Under the pieces are notes generated by a model. The model did not search any database. It was not told where the DNA came from and worked only from the letters and a program-made list of their open reading frames with translations. Position numbers and translations under genes: made by a program. From a virus: 35,951 bases of DNA. Every line of letters begins with the position of its first letter. Position 1 is the first letter of the stretch. This document shows, in pieces, positions 23,235-30,597 of this stretch. The stretch is taken from IMG/VR virus record IMGVR_UViG_3300005541_000015, positions 1 through 35,951 of that record; one strand, given 5' to 3'.

Positions 23235-23999
23235 ATGGGCGACCGAGCCTACCTTTACATCCGGGTGAGCGACCAGAAGCAGGTCGATTCCGGTCTGTCT
23301 CTTGAGGCGCAGGAACAGCAGGTTCGTGATTACTACCGAGACAAGCTGCAACCGAGGGGTATCGAGTTCGGGCACCTGTTCCGCGAAGAGGCGGAATCTG
23401 CTACCAGCAAGCCTCTGGCACGCCGACGGCAGGGCCAGCTCCTCGTGGCAGTCGTCCATCCGGGCGACCATATCGTAATCCCGAAGCTGGACAGAGCCTT
23501 TCGCTCGCTGCGTGACTTCTGCGTGCAATACGAGGATTGGCAGAAGCGAGGTATCATCCTGCACGTGCTGAACTTGGGCATCGACTTCTCGAATCCAGCA
23601 GGCCGAGCAGTGGCCAAGCTGGTCGTATCGATCCTGGCGAGTTTTGCCGAGTTTGAATCCAAGATGATCGGCGAGCGCACCAAGGCCGGAATGGACGTTC
23701 TCCGCAAGCAAGGCAAGCGAATTGCCGGGACCAGGAACCTGGGCTACCACATCGCCAAAGACGGCAAACTCAGCCCGAACGAGGACGACCGCGAGATCAT
23801 GCGGGAGATCGCCAGGTGCATCGGCGAAGGCCACGACTTCAACTGGATCGCCAAGCGATTCAATGCCAACTGCCTGCGCCGCCCGGCACACCGCAAAGGC
23901 GGAAAAGTCGAGCTGATGCGGTGGACGGCCAGCAACGTGCAGCGGTGGCACACGGCATGGCTGAAAATCCAGAAAGAGTCAAACGGCGGACTCTCTTAA
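23235..23999 (+). CDS. Serine recombinase (resolvase/invertase family)
   Basis: 254 residues from the ATG at 23235, preceded by GTGGAG at a 10-nt distance. The catalytic centre is YIRVSDQKQ with Ser12 and Arg10. KLDRAFRSLRD (residues 84-94, R87 and R90) matches the family active-site arginines, and KMIGERTKAGM is the conserved segment leading to the long helix. The C-terminal part (RTPAHRKGGKVELMRWTASNVQ-like region) suits a DNA-binding domain. The length is between small resolvases and large integrases. It may invert or integrate phage DNA; the 13-bp repeat upstream is a candidate site. It is the last plus-strand gene here. Confidence 0.82.
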   Translation: MGDRAYLYIRVSDQKQVDSGLSLEAQEQQVRDYYRDKLQPRGIEFGHLFREEAESATSKPLARRRQGQLLVAVVHPGDHIVIPKLDRAFRSLRDFCVQYEDWQKRGIILHVLNLGIDFSNPAGRAVAKLVVSILASFAEFESKMIGERTKAGMDVLRKQGKRIAGTRNLGYHIAKDGKLSPNEDDREIMREIARCIGEGHDFNWIAKRFNANCLRRPAHRKGGKVELMRWTASNVQRWHTAWLKIQKESNGGLS

Positions 24000-24464
24000 A
24001 CGCTCCAGGATGGCGTCTAAACGCCTTCTGACTTCACCGGCCGATATGCCGAGTTGCTCGCCCAACGCATTCCACGAGGCCGGACGGCCGTTTAGGCCGA
24101 ATCTACCGGCAACAATGGCTTTCTCTTCGGCATCGAGCTGACCAAGAATGGCTGCCACGGCCTCGGCGTTCGCCTCGTGGTTTCCGCCGCCTCTGGCCTC
24201 AAGCACGTCATTGCGGGGCAATGGAGCGTGGTTTTCGGGTGGTTTTACCCGAGAAATGAACCTGTGAATCGACTTCCCTATGGCGAGCCTGGCAAACGAC
24301 ACGAAGCCGCCGGGTCCGTACCGCTCTGGCCGGGCCATGTTGGCCGCCCTGCAAAGGCCCTCCATTGCGGCCGACAGGAGCTGATCGTCGCCGTGCAGGC
24401 GCCGGGCCATGTCGAAACGCTTCGAGCGAGCGGTTTGCTCTGCCAGCCACACGTGGTCGACCAC
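23979..24464 (-). CDS. Sigma-factor-like protein
   Basis: 161 residues if started at the GTG at 24464; a CTG further up is possible. ARRLHGDDQLLSAAMEGLCR then GPGGFVSFARLAIGKSIHRF fits sigma region 2, and LDAEEKAIVAGRFGLNGRPA then SWNALGEQLGISAGEVRRRL then DAILERLRESA fits region 4, including the helix-turn-helix. Region 3 is shortened or absent. Overlaps the recombinase 3' end by 21 nt, convergently. Such a factor could redirect host RNA polymerase to phage promoters. The start site is the weakest part of the call. Confidence 0.68.
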   Translation of the reverse strand: MVDHVWLAEQTARSKRFDMARRLHGDDQLLSAAMEGLCRAANMARPERYGPGGFVSFARLAIGKSIHRFISRVKPPENHAPLPRNDVLEARGGGNHEANAEAVAAILGQLDAEEKAIVAGRFGLNGRPASWNALGEQLGISAGEVRRRLDAILERLRESAV

Positions 24465-24483
24465 CAGGCTTTCAGCCTCGGGG

Positions 24484-24648
24484 CTATTTGCGCTCAGCCC
24501 GCTCCCGTTTGCCGGCCTCGGCCTTTTCCTCCATGCCCTTGGCCCCATACTTCTTGCGGCCAATGCTGGCGGCAAGCGCCGCTGGATTCGTGACCCCAGG
24601 CCGCTTTGAAAGAACACCCTTGAGTTTTCGGAAAGCCTCACCACTCAT
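24484..24648 (-). CDS. Small basic protein upstream of the sigma-like gene
   Basis: 54 residues behind a near-consensus AGGAGG (6 nt). MSGEAFRKLKGVLSKRPGVT then NPAALAASIGRKKYGAKGME resembles a short phage pattern with an ALAASIGRKKYG core. The end is Lys/Glu-rich. Likely a small nucleic-acid-associated protein. Confidence 0.6.
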   Translation of the reverse strand: MSGEAFRKLKGVLSKRPGVTNPAALAASIGRKKYGAKGMEEKAEAGKRERAERK

Positions 24649-24649
24649 G

Positions 24650-25033
24650 TTACCCTCCTGTTACGGTTTCGGGCTCCATCCGTTCGTTCGACTCAGTGAC
24701 GATCGCTAAAATGTCGCCCTCGCTCAACAACATCAACTTCTCTCCGTGCCAAACTACCCGCAGAACGTTCGCATAGCGGGAATCGTTGGCCATCGGGTTG
24801 TACAGAACGACCTGGCCGGGATGAAAGCGGTTCTCGAATACATGGCCCATCTCGGTTCTTTGGCCGCAACCTACGGCCACCACCTTGGCGAACATCGAGG
24901 CCGGTCGTGACCGCTCGGGAATCGCCACGCCGCCGGCCGTGAATTGGCTCGGCTCGATCGGCTTGATGAGAACGCCACCGAAAACAGGGGTCAGGTTTTT
25001 TCCTTCCAGGTCCAGGTCGAAAACAGGTTCCAC
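24650..25033 (-). CDS. GroES-like co-chaperonin
   Basis: 127 residues from a GTG. GVLIKPIEPSQFTAGGVAIP (residues 20-39) is the classic co-chaperonin start with the mobile-loop region. AKVVAVGCGQRTE, then HPGQVVLYNPMA, then MLLSEGDILAIVTES follow the rest of the Cpn10 pattern to the end, in order and at the usual spacing. It would cap the host GroEL, as T4 gp31 does, presumably to fold the capsid protein. No partner GroEL is present in the window. Confidence 0.82.
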   Translation of the reverse strand: MEPVFDLDLEGKNLTPVFGGVLIKPIEPSQFTAGGVAIPERSRPASMFAKVVAVGCGQRTEMGHVFENRFHPGQVVLYNPMANDSRYANVLRVVWHGEKLMLLSEGDILAIVTESNERMEPETVTGG

Positions 25034-25055
25034 AATCGTCCTTTCTGGCCAAAGG

Positions 25056-25253
25056 TTACACGTTGGTCGCCAGCCGAATCAGCCGCTCGCCCAATGCGAT
25101 GGCTGCAGCCGGCGTCAAGAGTTCGGTTCGCTCGGCGATATTAGCCTGAGCGAGTTGCAGGCGGATGGCACCACGCACTCGTTCCGTCTCGATGTCGGTA
25201 CCGTTCGTGCTGCGGATATGCTGGTCGTCAGAAAATGGCGAAGAGGCGCTCAT
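25056..25253 (-). CDS. Small hypothetical
   Basis: 65 residues from the ATG at 25253, 7 nt after GGAG and overlapping the upstream stop (ATGA). MSASSPFSDDQHIRSTNGTD is followed by a helical region (RVRGAIRLQLAQANIAERTE, then LLTPAAAIALGERLIRL). No family recognised. Confidence 0.55.
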   Translation of the reverse strand: MSASSPFSDDQHIRSTNGTDIETERVRGAIRLQLAQANIAERTELLTPAAAIALGERLIRLATNV

Positions 25254-25678
25254 GTTTTTTCTCCATTCACACGGTCTACAACCAGCTTGAGGGATTCGAA
25301 GTCCTTGCGTAGCTGGTCGCATCGAGTTTCACATTCGGCGTTGGCAGCCGTCAGCCGGCGAATCTCTCCTTCGCTTGCATCGAGCCGCTCCCGGTATCCG
25401 TCGAGCCTGGCTCTACCGAACCTCGCCGACAGCGACGACTGCCGCAGCTTGATCTCTCCTACTTCGTCCGACAGGTGTTGGTGGGTCAGTGCATGCTTGT
25501 CGAGTTCGTGGCGGGTCGCAATCACGGCGTCCATCGTTGCCTTGATCGCCAGGTCACGCTCCCTCTCGGTCGACGATTTCTTCTTGTAACTGTGAAGTGC
25601 CCGTCCGCCGATAGCCGCAGACACGGCACTCACCACGGCGAGGCCAACGTCCTTAACGATGTCGAACCAGTCAGGCAC
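25250..25678 (-). CDS. N-terminal membrane anchor with coiled coil
   Basis: 142 residues. Residues about 6-26 (DIVKDVGLAVVSAVSAAIGG) form a membrane helix and the rest is a long coiled coil (RERDLAIKATMDAVIATRHE, DEVGEIKLRQSSLSARFG, LDASEGEIRRLTAANAECET). A one-helix anchor plus coiled coil matches the layout of i-spanins and of holin partners, but no lysis enzyme is next to it. Lysis role is tentative. Confidence 0.55.
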   Translation of the reverse strand: MPDWFDIVKDVGLAVVSAVSAAIGGRALHSYKKKSSTERERDLAIKATMDAVIATRHELDKHALTHQHLSDEVGEIKLRQSSLSARFGRARLDGYRERLDASEGEIRRLTAANAECETRCDQLRKDFESLKLVVDRVNGEKT

Positions 25679-25699
25679 GCTATACCCCGTTCGCTACAT

Positions 25700-25903
25700 T
25701 CAAAGTCCAGCCTTTCCCCCAATCCATTTTGCCAGTGCTGGCAATATCTCGGTCGCTGATTCGATGTTGGCTGCCGCACGATTCAGGTGCCACAATAGCT
25801 TGGCGACTTCCGGTATCAGCGGCTCGATCAGGCGAACGAGCCGTGTGATTTCTTCGGCTGCGTTGCCCAGGTCGCCGAGGCGTGCGAGCGGTTCAGGTTG
25901 CAT
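25700..25903 (-). CDS. Small amphipathic hypothetical
   Basis: 67 residues, ATG at 25903, AGGAG 5 nt before it. MQPEPLARLGDLGNAAEEIT then RLVRLIEPLIPEVAKLLWHL is an amphipathic helical protein ending in ATEILPALAKWIGGKAGL. It could associate with membrane or with the coiled-coil protein encoded next. Confidence 0.55.
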   Translation of the reverse strand: MQPEPLARLGDLGNAAEEITRLVRLIEPLIPEVAKLLWHLNRAAANIESATEILPALAKWIGGKAGL

Positions 25904-25966
25904 CGGCACTCCTAAAACCTCCGGCGAGGTTCCATCACCACCGGAGGCCAGTCACGGGCCACTCAA

Positions 25967-26551
25967 CTACTGAATCAACACGCTCGTTGTCGTGCCGCCC
26001 GGCGCCACGACTTTGACCTTGTGCCGGCGCCTCAAGCGATGCAGGAAGCCGCCCCTTGCGAATAAGGCGTCCTCGGTCAGCAAGTAGGCGTCAGCCGGTC
26101 CCGGTGCCGGTGCAGCCTCGGCGGCTGTTGGCGGACCAGCGGGAACCGGCGTCACATCGGCAGGTGCAGGAGGCAGCTCGGGTGCCGGCGGCTTTTCAGT
26201 GCCAGGCGTCGGAGTGAACGGCGGTTGCGGCCAAAAGACGTTGCTGCCAACGCCGACGAACGTGCCGGGAGCGCTCACAAAGACGCCGCGGCCGAACAAG
26301 CCGGCTCGCACACGAACGCTCGTAGCGGCAGGCTGGACGACCTGATAGCTCGTCATCGGTTCAAGAACCGTGCGGGCCCGGTAGGTCGTGACGGCCTGAA
26401 CTTGCGGATCGGGAGCCGCCACGACGACTTGAGCAGTCGGCGGTGCGACGTACCACGATCTTCGCACGGCGACCTTTGTGCCGTGGCATGATGCCGAAGC
26501 GTCGGCGACAAGCAGCCCAACGGCTGCGAAGAATAGAAGCAGAAATCTCAT
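25967..26551 (-). CDS. Exported Pro-rich protein
   Basis: 194 residues. MRFLLLFFAAVGLLVADASA is a classic signal peptide with a likely cut after ASA; the mature part starts SCHGTKV. The middle is Val/Ala/Pro-rich (PPAPELPPAPADVTPVPAGP). The end is basic (LHRLRRRHKVKVVAPGG). A Pro-rich periplasmic or surface protein of planctomycete style. GAGGTG lies 5 nt before the ATG. Function unknown. Confidence 0.65.
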   Translation of the reverse strand: MRFLLLFFAAVGLLVADASASCHGTKVAVRRSWYVAPPTAQVVVAAPDPQVQAVTTYRARTVLEPMTSYQVVQPAATSVRVRAGLFGRGVFVSAPGTFVGVGSNVFWPQPPFTPTPGTEKPPAPELPPAPADVTPVPAGPPTAAEAAPAPGPADAYLLTEDALFARGGFLHRLRRRHKVKVVAPGGTTTSVLIQ

Positions 26552-26683
26552 GATTCACCTCGTTTCAAATTATCGACTTGTTTTTTGAATGGGGCGGTGC
26601 GTGATTAAAACCGCCAGGGGCAATGCTATATCGCCCCCGGCGGCGGATGGTGCGGCCCTAGCGTTCGGCCGCTTCGAGTGATC
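26552..26683 (-). promoter_or_regulatory. Hairpins and possible promoter between two exported-protein genes
   Basis: GGCGGT (26593-26598) pairs with ACCGCC (26610-26615). CCaGGGGC (26614-26621) pairs with GCCCCcGG (26633-26640), and GCGGCC/GGCCGC arms lie near 26651-26671. A minus-strand GATAAT at 26574-26569 could be a -10, although no good -35 is seen. This AT-richer stretch may separate two transcripts. Confidence 0.35.
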
Positions 26684-27148
26684 TCAGCGTATCTCAGCCT
26701 GGGCAACCTCGATCGAGTTGTTCGCCAGAGCCGCCTCGGCGGCGCCCCGGAAGTCGTGACTCGATAGCCTGACTCGGCTGCTTGAGCGGACCCGAATCGT
26801 GTTGCCGCGAGCGTTCAGCCGATCGGCACGTCGAGCTGCAGCGGTCGCCCTGGCGTTGGCGAATGGAGCAATCGCTTGCCGACTGCGAACCGTTGCCGAT
26901 GCCGACGAACGGCTGACGGATGGAGCCACGACCGTTACGGGTTCCACCGGGGCGGCCACGACGGCCAACGCCGCATTGGCATTGCCGGCCGCACAGGCCG
27001 AGCCGGGCGCACAACCGCTCAGCGAGGCATTGCAGTTGCCCGACGAGCAGCCGCCGCTACGCCGCCGACGAATCAGTTGAGCGTTGGCGTCGTCCGTCAA
27101 AGCCAAGAACGCAAAGGTGGCCGCAAGGCCGAGAATCAAAGTCTTCAT
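26684..27148 (-). CDS. Exported Cys/Arg-rich protein
   Basis: 154 residues. MKTLILGLAATFAFLALTDD begins a signal peptide that ends about DANA; the mature part opens QLIRRRRSGGCSSGNC, with further Cys spaced in pairs (GCAPGSACAAG). The rest is Ala/Arg-rich, helical. AAAGGA precedes the ATG. A secreted or periplasmic role is likely; function unknown. Confidence 0.65.
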   Translation of the reverse strand: MKTLILGLAATFAFLALTDDANAQLIRRRRSGGCSSGNCNASLSGCAPGSACAAGNANAALAVVAAPVEPVTVVAPSVSRSSASATVRSRQAIAPFANARATAAARRADRLNARGNTIRVRSSSRVRLSSHDFRGAAEAALANNSIEVAQAEIR

Positions 27149-27182
27149 GTCAATCCTTTCGTAAGTGATGCCCCGATAAAAG

Positions 27183-27404
27183 TCATTTTGGTTGAATCGT
27201 CATTGGCGGAACCTTGCCGAGCAAGTCCTGAAATTCACGTAGCACGCCGCAATGTGATGCAAGTTCCGTAACCATCGCAAAGATGTCCGCCGCATTTTCT
27301 GGTTTGCAGTTTTCTCGTTTCAGGTCTCGAAGCAAAAGCAGAGCCAAGCCGAGTTGTTCTTTCCCCTCCTGCGTCAATTCACGGACCATCACGGCTGACA
27401 TCAT
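27183..27404 (-). CDS. Small helical hypothetical
   Basis: 73 residues. MMSAVMVRELTQEGKEQLGL then ALLLLRDLKRENCKPENAAD are regular helices, ending GKVPPMTIQPK. GGAGGCG precedes the ATG, the same leader seen before two other genes in this cluster. The start overlaps the stop of the lipoprotein-like gene (ATGA). Confidence 0.6.
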   Translation of the reverse strand: MMSAVMVRELTQEGKEQLGLALLLLRDLKRENCKPENAADIFAMVTELASHCGVLREFQDLLGKVPPMTIQPK

Positions 27405-27643
27405 CGCCTCCTCAAGCCCCGCCGCCGTGTCGTCACCTGCCGCTGTGGCTGAACCGGCGCCCGGCCCGTCTCACGTGCCAAGCCCTGCTTGGAGGAGTTC
27501 AGGTTCGTCCACGCCTTCCAGCGGCTTGTGCCGGCCTGCGTGCGAGCCCGATGCTCGGCAACGGTGCCGGCTTCAATCTGCGTGTTGACTTCCGCAGTCG
27601 CACACGCGGCAACGGCAATCAACGCAATCGCAAGCTTCCGCAT
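27401..27643 (-). CDS. Lipoprotein-like small protein with Arg-rich tail
   Basis: 80 residues, GGAG about 8 nt before the ATG. MRKLAIALIAVAAC resembles a lipoprotein signal with a VAAC lipobox-like site. The last 12 residues (QVTTRRRGLRRR) are identical to the end of the 33-residue exported protein encoded at 29514-29615. Overlaps the upstream gene by 71 nt in another frame. Confidence 0.55.
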   Translation of the reverse strand: MRKLAIALIAVAACATAEVNTQIEAGTVAEHRARTQAGTSRWKAWTNLNSSKQGLARETGRAPVQPQRQVTTRRRGLRRR

Positions 27644-27869
27644 TGGTTTTCTCCTTCACGTACACGATTTGTGCTCCCGGCCACGTCGGCGGCTCGCAGC
27701 CTTTCACGGCCGACCAATAGGCTCGGTTCTCGGCGGGGAATGTTCGGTGGCCGGAAGAGTCGTAGCCGGCTTCCTTTTTGAGCGACTCGATTTTATACAG
27801 CGACGAAACAAAGGCAGCATAAACAACCATAAATGTAATCGCGAAGCACCAGCGTTCGATGTTTTTCAT
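27573..27869 (-). CDS. Small membrane-anchored hypothetical
   Basis: 98 residues. Residues about 5-25 (ERWCFAITFMVVYAAFVSSL) form a membrane helix; the middle (AENRAYWSAVKGCEPPTWPG) is soluble. The Cys-rich end (ACDCVDCRCRVCDCG) is read from the overlap with the next gene's signal sequence, so its meaning is uncertain. ATGA overlap at its start. Confidence 0.5.
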   Translation of the reverse strand: MKNIERWCFAITFMVVYAAFVSSLYKIESLKKEAGYDSSGHRTFPAENRAYWSAVKGCEPPTWPGAQIVYVKEKTNAEACDCVDCRCRVCDCGSQHAD

Positions 27870-28312
27870 TCGCCGCCCTCCGCAACTTCCGCCAATGCCC
27901 CTGATGCGTCACTGTCGAGAAATCGTTCGATTGGATTAAGTACGTATTCAACTGCGGCGTTACGCTGAATTTCGATCATGTACTCAGAATCCCGCCAATT
28001 GACCGGCAATTCGTGCTGCTTGTATGAAGACGATCGCAATCTGAGCGGAGTGCCGTCAAGAGACACCCTTTCGGCCTCGAACGTAAACCCGATAAATTTC
28101 GTCGGAACTATTTTCACGTAGAGATTGGCGTCTTGTTTACGAGCGCCTCGGATAAAGAAAAAGTCGCCAGGCTTTAGGTCTTTGAACAACACAAGTGAAT
28201 GATCCGCCACTATCGGTTGTCGCAAGCCATGCCGCCAACCACCGAAATACGCTGCAACCAGCGTGACAAACAAGAACAGCGTGCGGAGCGAAAACTTGAG
28301 GTGGCGTTTCAT
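27866..28312 (-). CDS. Membrane-anchored protein with planctomycete-style N-terminus
   Basis: 148 residues from the ATG at 28312, which overlaps the upstream stop (ATGA). MKRHLKFSLRTLFLFVTLVA then AYFGGWRHGL is a basic start plus membrane helix with the SLRTLxL phrase common in Planctomycetota. The mature part (FKDLKPGDFFFIRGARKQ, then IVPTKFIGFTFEAERVSLDG) is beta-rich. Ends SGALAEVAEGGE, resembling the C-terminus of the protein at 29612-30352. Confidence 0.65.
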   Translation of the reverse strand: MKRHLKFSLRTLFLFVTLVAAYFGGWRHGLRQPIVADHSLVLFKDLKPGDFFFIRGARKQDANLYVKIVPTKFIGFTFEAERVSLDGTPLRLRSSSYKQHELPVNWRDSEYMIEIQRNAAVEYVLNPIERFLDSDASGALAEVAEGGE

Positions 28313-28599
28313 TCGGTGCCATCGTCCTGCCGATAAATGGGCAAAATTTCGAAGACAACTGCCGAGTTCTCCTCCACGTATTTTTCGACTTCGCTGCGTT
28401 GCTTTGACGCCGCCCCAATGTCTTCGAGCATCAGTCGCAAGCCACCATCCTGAACAGCCACGGCAATCCAACCGAATGGCTGCGGTACTGGCTCTTTCTC
28501 TCCTCCCGACATCGACTTGCTGCTCTGGCGTTGGCAAGGAGATGCGGGAATGGTAGCCAAGGTCCGTTGTGCCACATTTGAATTGGGTTGTTTTGGCAT
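28309..28599 (-). CDS. Small hypothetical
   Basis: 96 residues if started at 28599; a second ATG at about 28512 (MSGGEKEPVPQPFGWI) gives 67. The C-terminal part (LRLMLEDIGAASKQRSEVEK, then SAVVFEILPIYRQDDG) looks folded. There is no strong ribosome-binding site at either start. The stop overlaps the next ATG (ATGA). The gap 28600-28728 holds a CCTGC/GCAGG hairpin and no gene. Confidence 0.5.
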   Translation of the reverse strand: MPKQPNSNVAQRTLATIPASPCQRQSSKSMSGGEKEPVPQPFGWIAVAVQDGGLRLMLEDIGAASKQRSEVEKYVEENSAVVFEILPIYRQDDGTE

Positions 28600-28728
28600 T
28601 TCAAAGGCGGCCGTCTCTCCGGCCTGTCGCGGATAGGATTCGCTGGTCTGCCTGCCGTGCAGGCCCCTGGCTACTTAGGATGCAACTCCCTAATCCTGTT
28701 CGGCTTGTACCGTCCCAAGCTCCGTACG

Positions 28729-29268
28729 TCAGACTGGTGTGGCCGGCGTGAAATCGACGTAGTATTCCTTGTTGACTTCAAACTGCTCGATCGCAGCCGG
28801 ATTGTTGATCCCCATGCGAATGTCACCCCACGGCGTTGCCGTGGTGAACCTGGCGTTCTCGTCGTTCTTTGACGAATCCGGCTCGTACACCGTGGTGAAA
28901 TGAACCTCGCTGCCGGTCTTTGCGTTGCAGCGTACCTTTGCTCGAACTGCCATCGGAAAACCTCCTTCGTCTCTTGATACCTGCTCGTCAATCGAGAACA
29001 TGAGAACTTGCGTCATGGGTAGCCCCACCGCTATCCGGCAAAATTCCTCAAATCCAGGATACCCAGGACGACCGCTGATTTGAGAAATCGGCGTTCCGAG
29101 TTTGTGAGGGCCACCGGGATTACAGCCGGGACAATCTGACCTGATGAACGCAAGACTCTCTGATTCGAAAAAGTACTGGTCGCCGGGAGGAAGTTCAGGA
29201 CCGATTCCGCAGGCGAATCGCCTCTTGCTGTTCATCCGTTCGTTGTCGATGCGAATGTGAATCATCAT
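28729..29268 (-). CDS. Hypothetical with an internal second start
   Basis: 179 residues in one frame. The first half (FACGIGPELPPGDQYFFESE, then CPGCNPGGPHKLGTPISQIS, then GRPGYPGFEEFCRIA) has a CPGC zinc-like knuckle and its own character. The second half starts at an internal ATG (28953) behind AAGGAGG with 7-nt spacing (MAVRAKVRCNAKTGSEVHFT) and looks like a separate 74-residue protein. Thus one gene fused or two products from one frame. GGAGGCGATG leader at the front. Function unknown. Confidence 0.55.
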   Translation of the reverse strand: MMIHIRIDNERMNSKRRFACGIGPELPPGDQYFFESESLAFIRSDCPGCNPGGPHKLGTPISQISGRPGYPGFEEFCRIAVGLPMTQVLMFSIDEQVSRDEGGFPMAVRAKVRCNAKTGSEVHFTTVYEPDSSKNDENARFTTATPWGDIRMGINNPAAIEQFEVNKEYYVDFTPATPV

Positions 29269-29277
29269 CGCCTCCGC

Positions 29278-29517
29278 TCAAAGAATTCGTCGCCGAGCCT
29301 CAGCCGCCAATCGTTCTCGCCGTTCGACCGCTCTGATTATGTCCGGGATAGCTTCTTTCATTGCCCGTTCGTACTCAGAAAGATCGGCGGCATTGACTGG
29401 CTTCAATCCAGGAATACTGAGCGATTCGAGCCGAAATTCTCCGTTACCGGCGACGCGCCTTCGGCATTCATTAGTCCGTAGGTTCACCGTCTCAATATCG
29501 CCATGTGCAATCATCAT
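29278..29517 (-). CDS. Small helical hypothetical
   Basis: 79 residues. MMIAHGDIETVNLRTNECRR then a helical part (YERAMKEAIPDIIRAVERRE, ending RLAAEARRRIL). The ATG overlaps the stop of the 33-residue exported gene. No family recognised. Confidence 0.5.
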   Translation of the reverse strand: MMIAHGDIETVNLRTNECRRRVAGNGEFRLESLSIPGLKPVNAADLSEYERAMKEAIPDIIRAVERRERLAAEARRRIL

Positions 29518-29615
29518 CGCCTCCGCAAGCCCCGTCGCCGTGTCGTCACCTGCGCTGTTGCTGAACCGGCGCCCGGAATGGCGAGCAACAAAACAAACGG
29601 CATTGGAGACTTCAT
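29514..29615 (-). CDS. 33-residue exported Arg-rich peptide
   Basis: MKSPMPFVLLLAIPGAGSAT is a signal peptide, cut about ATA|Q, leaving a mature part of about 12 residues QVTTRRRGLRRR. The same mature tail ends the protein at 27401. Both ends are coupled (ATGA at each side). A basic exported peptide this short would most likely act on a surface or membrane; evidence is context only. Confidence 0.55.
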   Translation of the reverse strand: MKSPMPFVLLLAIPGAGSATAQVTTRRRGLRRR

Positions 29616-30352
29616 TCGCTTTGCTCCGCGACTTCCGCCAACGCCCCTGCCACATCGCCCAACGCCGCAGCGTAATCCTCCGCTGATTCAAGACAGCCAG
29701 CAGCCTCAAGGTCGTCGAACGCCGACGACAAGCGATCCGCAAACGTCGCCCAGGCTCCAAAGCCGTCTTTGCCCAAGGCCACAGCGAAGACGGTCCCAAC
29801 ATCCTTGGTTACTTGGTCGAGGTAATCGACGTTGTTCAAGGTCGCCTCGGCCGACACAAGGCCCAGCTCGCAAGCTGTCGCAAGTTGCGAGAGTCCAGCA
29901 GACAAGGCACGACACTCGGCGGCGAGGTTCGCACTCTTGACCTTCGATGCCCAAGCGACCGGCTCGCTGCACAGGTCCGGCGGCTCGGCAGGCTTCGGTG
30001 CGAGTGCTTGGAACGGCAGGATCGCAGCCGGCGCCTTCGCTACCGTCGGCTGCTGTTCGCTCGCTGCGATGAATTCAAGCTCGTCCTGCAACGTCGATTG
30101 ATGCCCGTCTTTGAACGCCAGCACGACCGTCAAGGTAAACTTGGCAGGGACACGGTTCCCGACCAAGCGGGATAGCGTGCCATTCACCTTGCAGGTCTTG
30201 GGGGCCTTCGGTTGCCAAAGCCAAACGGAGCTCGTCACGTCCGCTCCGGCGTTGGCAATCGTCAGCTCCGCCACGTCCCCGACGACAATCGACTTGTCGC
30301 CTTCGATGGTCGGCGTTTGGGAAAGGAGCAATGTCAGAAGGATGGCGTTCAT
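29612..30352 (-). CDS. Exported protein with an Ig/PKD-like domain
   Basis: 246 residues. MNAILLTLLLSQTPTIEGDK begins a short signal peptide. SIVVGDVAELTIANAGADVT then SSVWLWQPKAPKTCKVNG is a beta-sandwich domain of Ig/PKD type. The C-terminal helical half (SANLAAECRALSAGLSQLAT, then ALGKDGFGAWATFADRL) ends AGALAEVAEQSE. Coupled to the next gene by ATGA. Surface or periplasmic location inferred. Confidence 0.62.
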   Translation of the reverse strand: MNAILLTLLLSQTPTIEGDKSIVVGDVAELTIANAGADVTSSVWLWQPKAPKTCKVNGTLSRLVGNRVPAKFTLTVVLAFKDGHQSTLQDELEFIAASEQQPTVAKAPAAILPFQALAPKPAEPPDLCSEPVAWASKVKSANLAAECRALSAGLSQLATACELGLVSAEATLNNVDYLDQVTKDVGTVFAVALGKDGFGAWATFADRLSSAFDDLEAAGCLESAEDYAAALGDVAGALAEVAEQSE

Positions 30353-30597
30353 TTTTCGTTCTCCGTCACCGTTGCCACAGCATCGCTTTCGTACATTCCG
30401 TGCCAGTAATAGGCAGCGATTATCGCCGCATCAACGGGATGGATTGGATACCCAGGGCGCTGCCAGCCTTCGCCCTTGTCGTTCGACGTTTGGACTTCAC
30501 CGTCGGCACTGTTCCAAAACCAATCCTGTCGCCCACGATGCTTGTGTGCATTCAGCGTTTCGACTGCTTTCTTGATTGGCATCAAGCAAAGGCTCAT
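30349..30597 (-). CDS. Small hypothetical coupled to the peroxidase
   Basis: 82 residues, GGAG 5 nt before the ATG, which overlaps the peroxidase stop (ATGA). MSLCLMPIKKAVETLNAHKH then GWQRPGYPIHPVDAAIIAAY, aromatic near WHGMYESD. Family unknown. The overlap ties it to the peroxidase transcript. Confidence 0.58.
   Translation of the reverse strand: MSLCLMPIKKAVETLNAHKHRGRQDWFWNSADGEVQTSNDKGEGWQRPGYPIHPVDAAIIAAYYWHGMYESDAVATVTENEK

Larger units (their letters stand above)
27399..29576 (-). repeat. Partial duplication around the Arg-rich tail
   Basis: Segment 27399-27463 is closely repeated at 29512-29576. Each copy codes the tail, then a GGAGGCGATGATG leader for the next gene. A second pair of matching stretches lies at about 27866-27906 and 29612-29655, coding GALAEVAE endings of two larger proteins. 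Only the ends are duplicated, not the whole interval. Confidence 0.6.
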
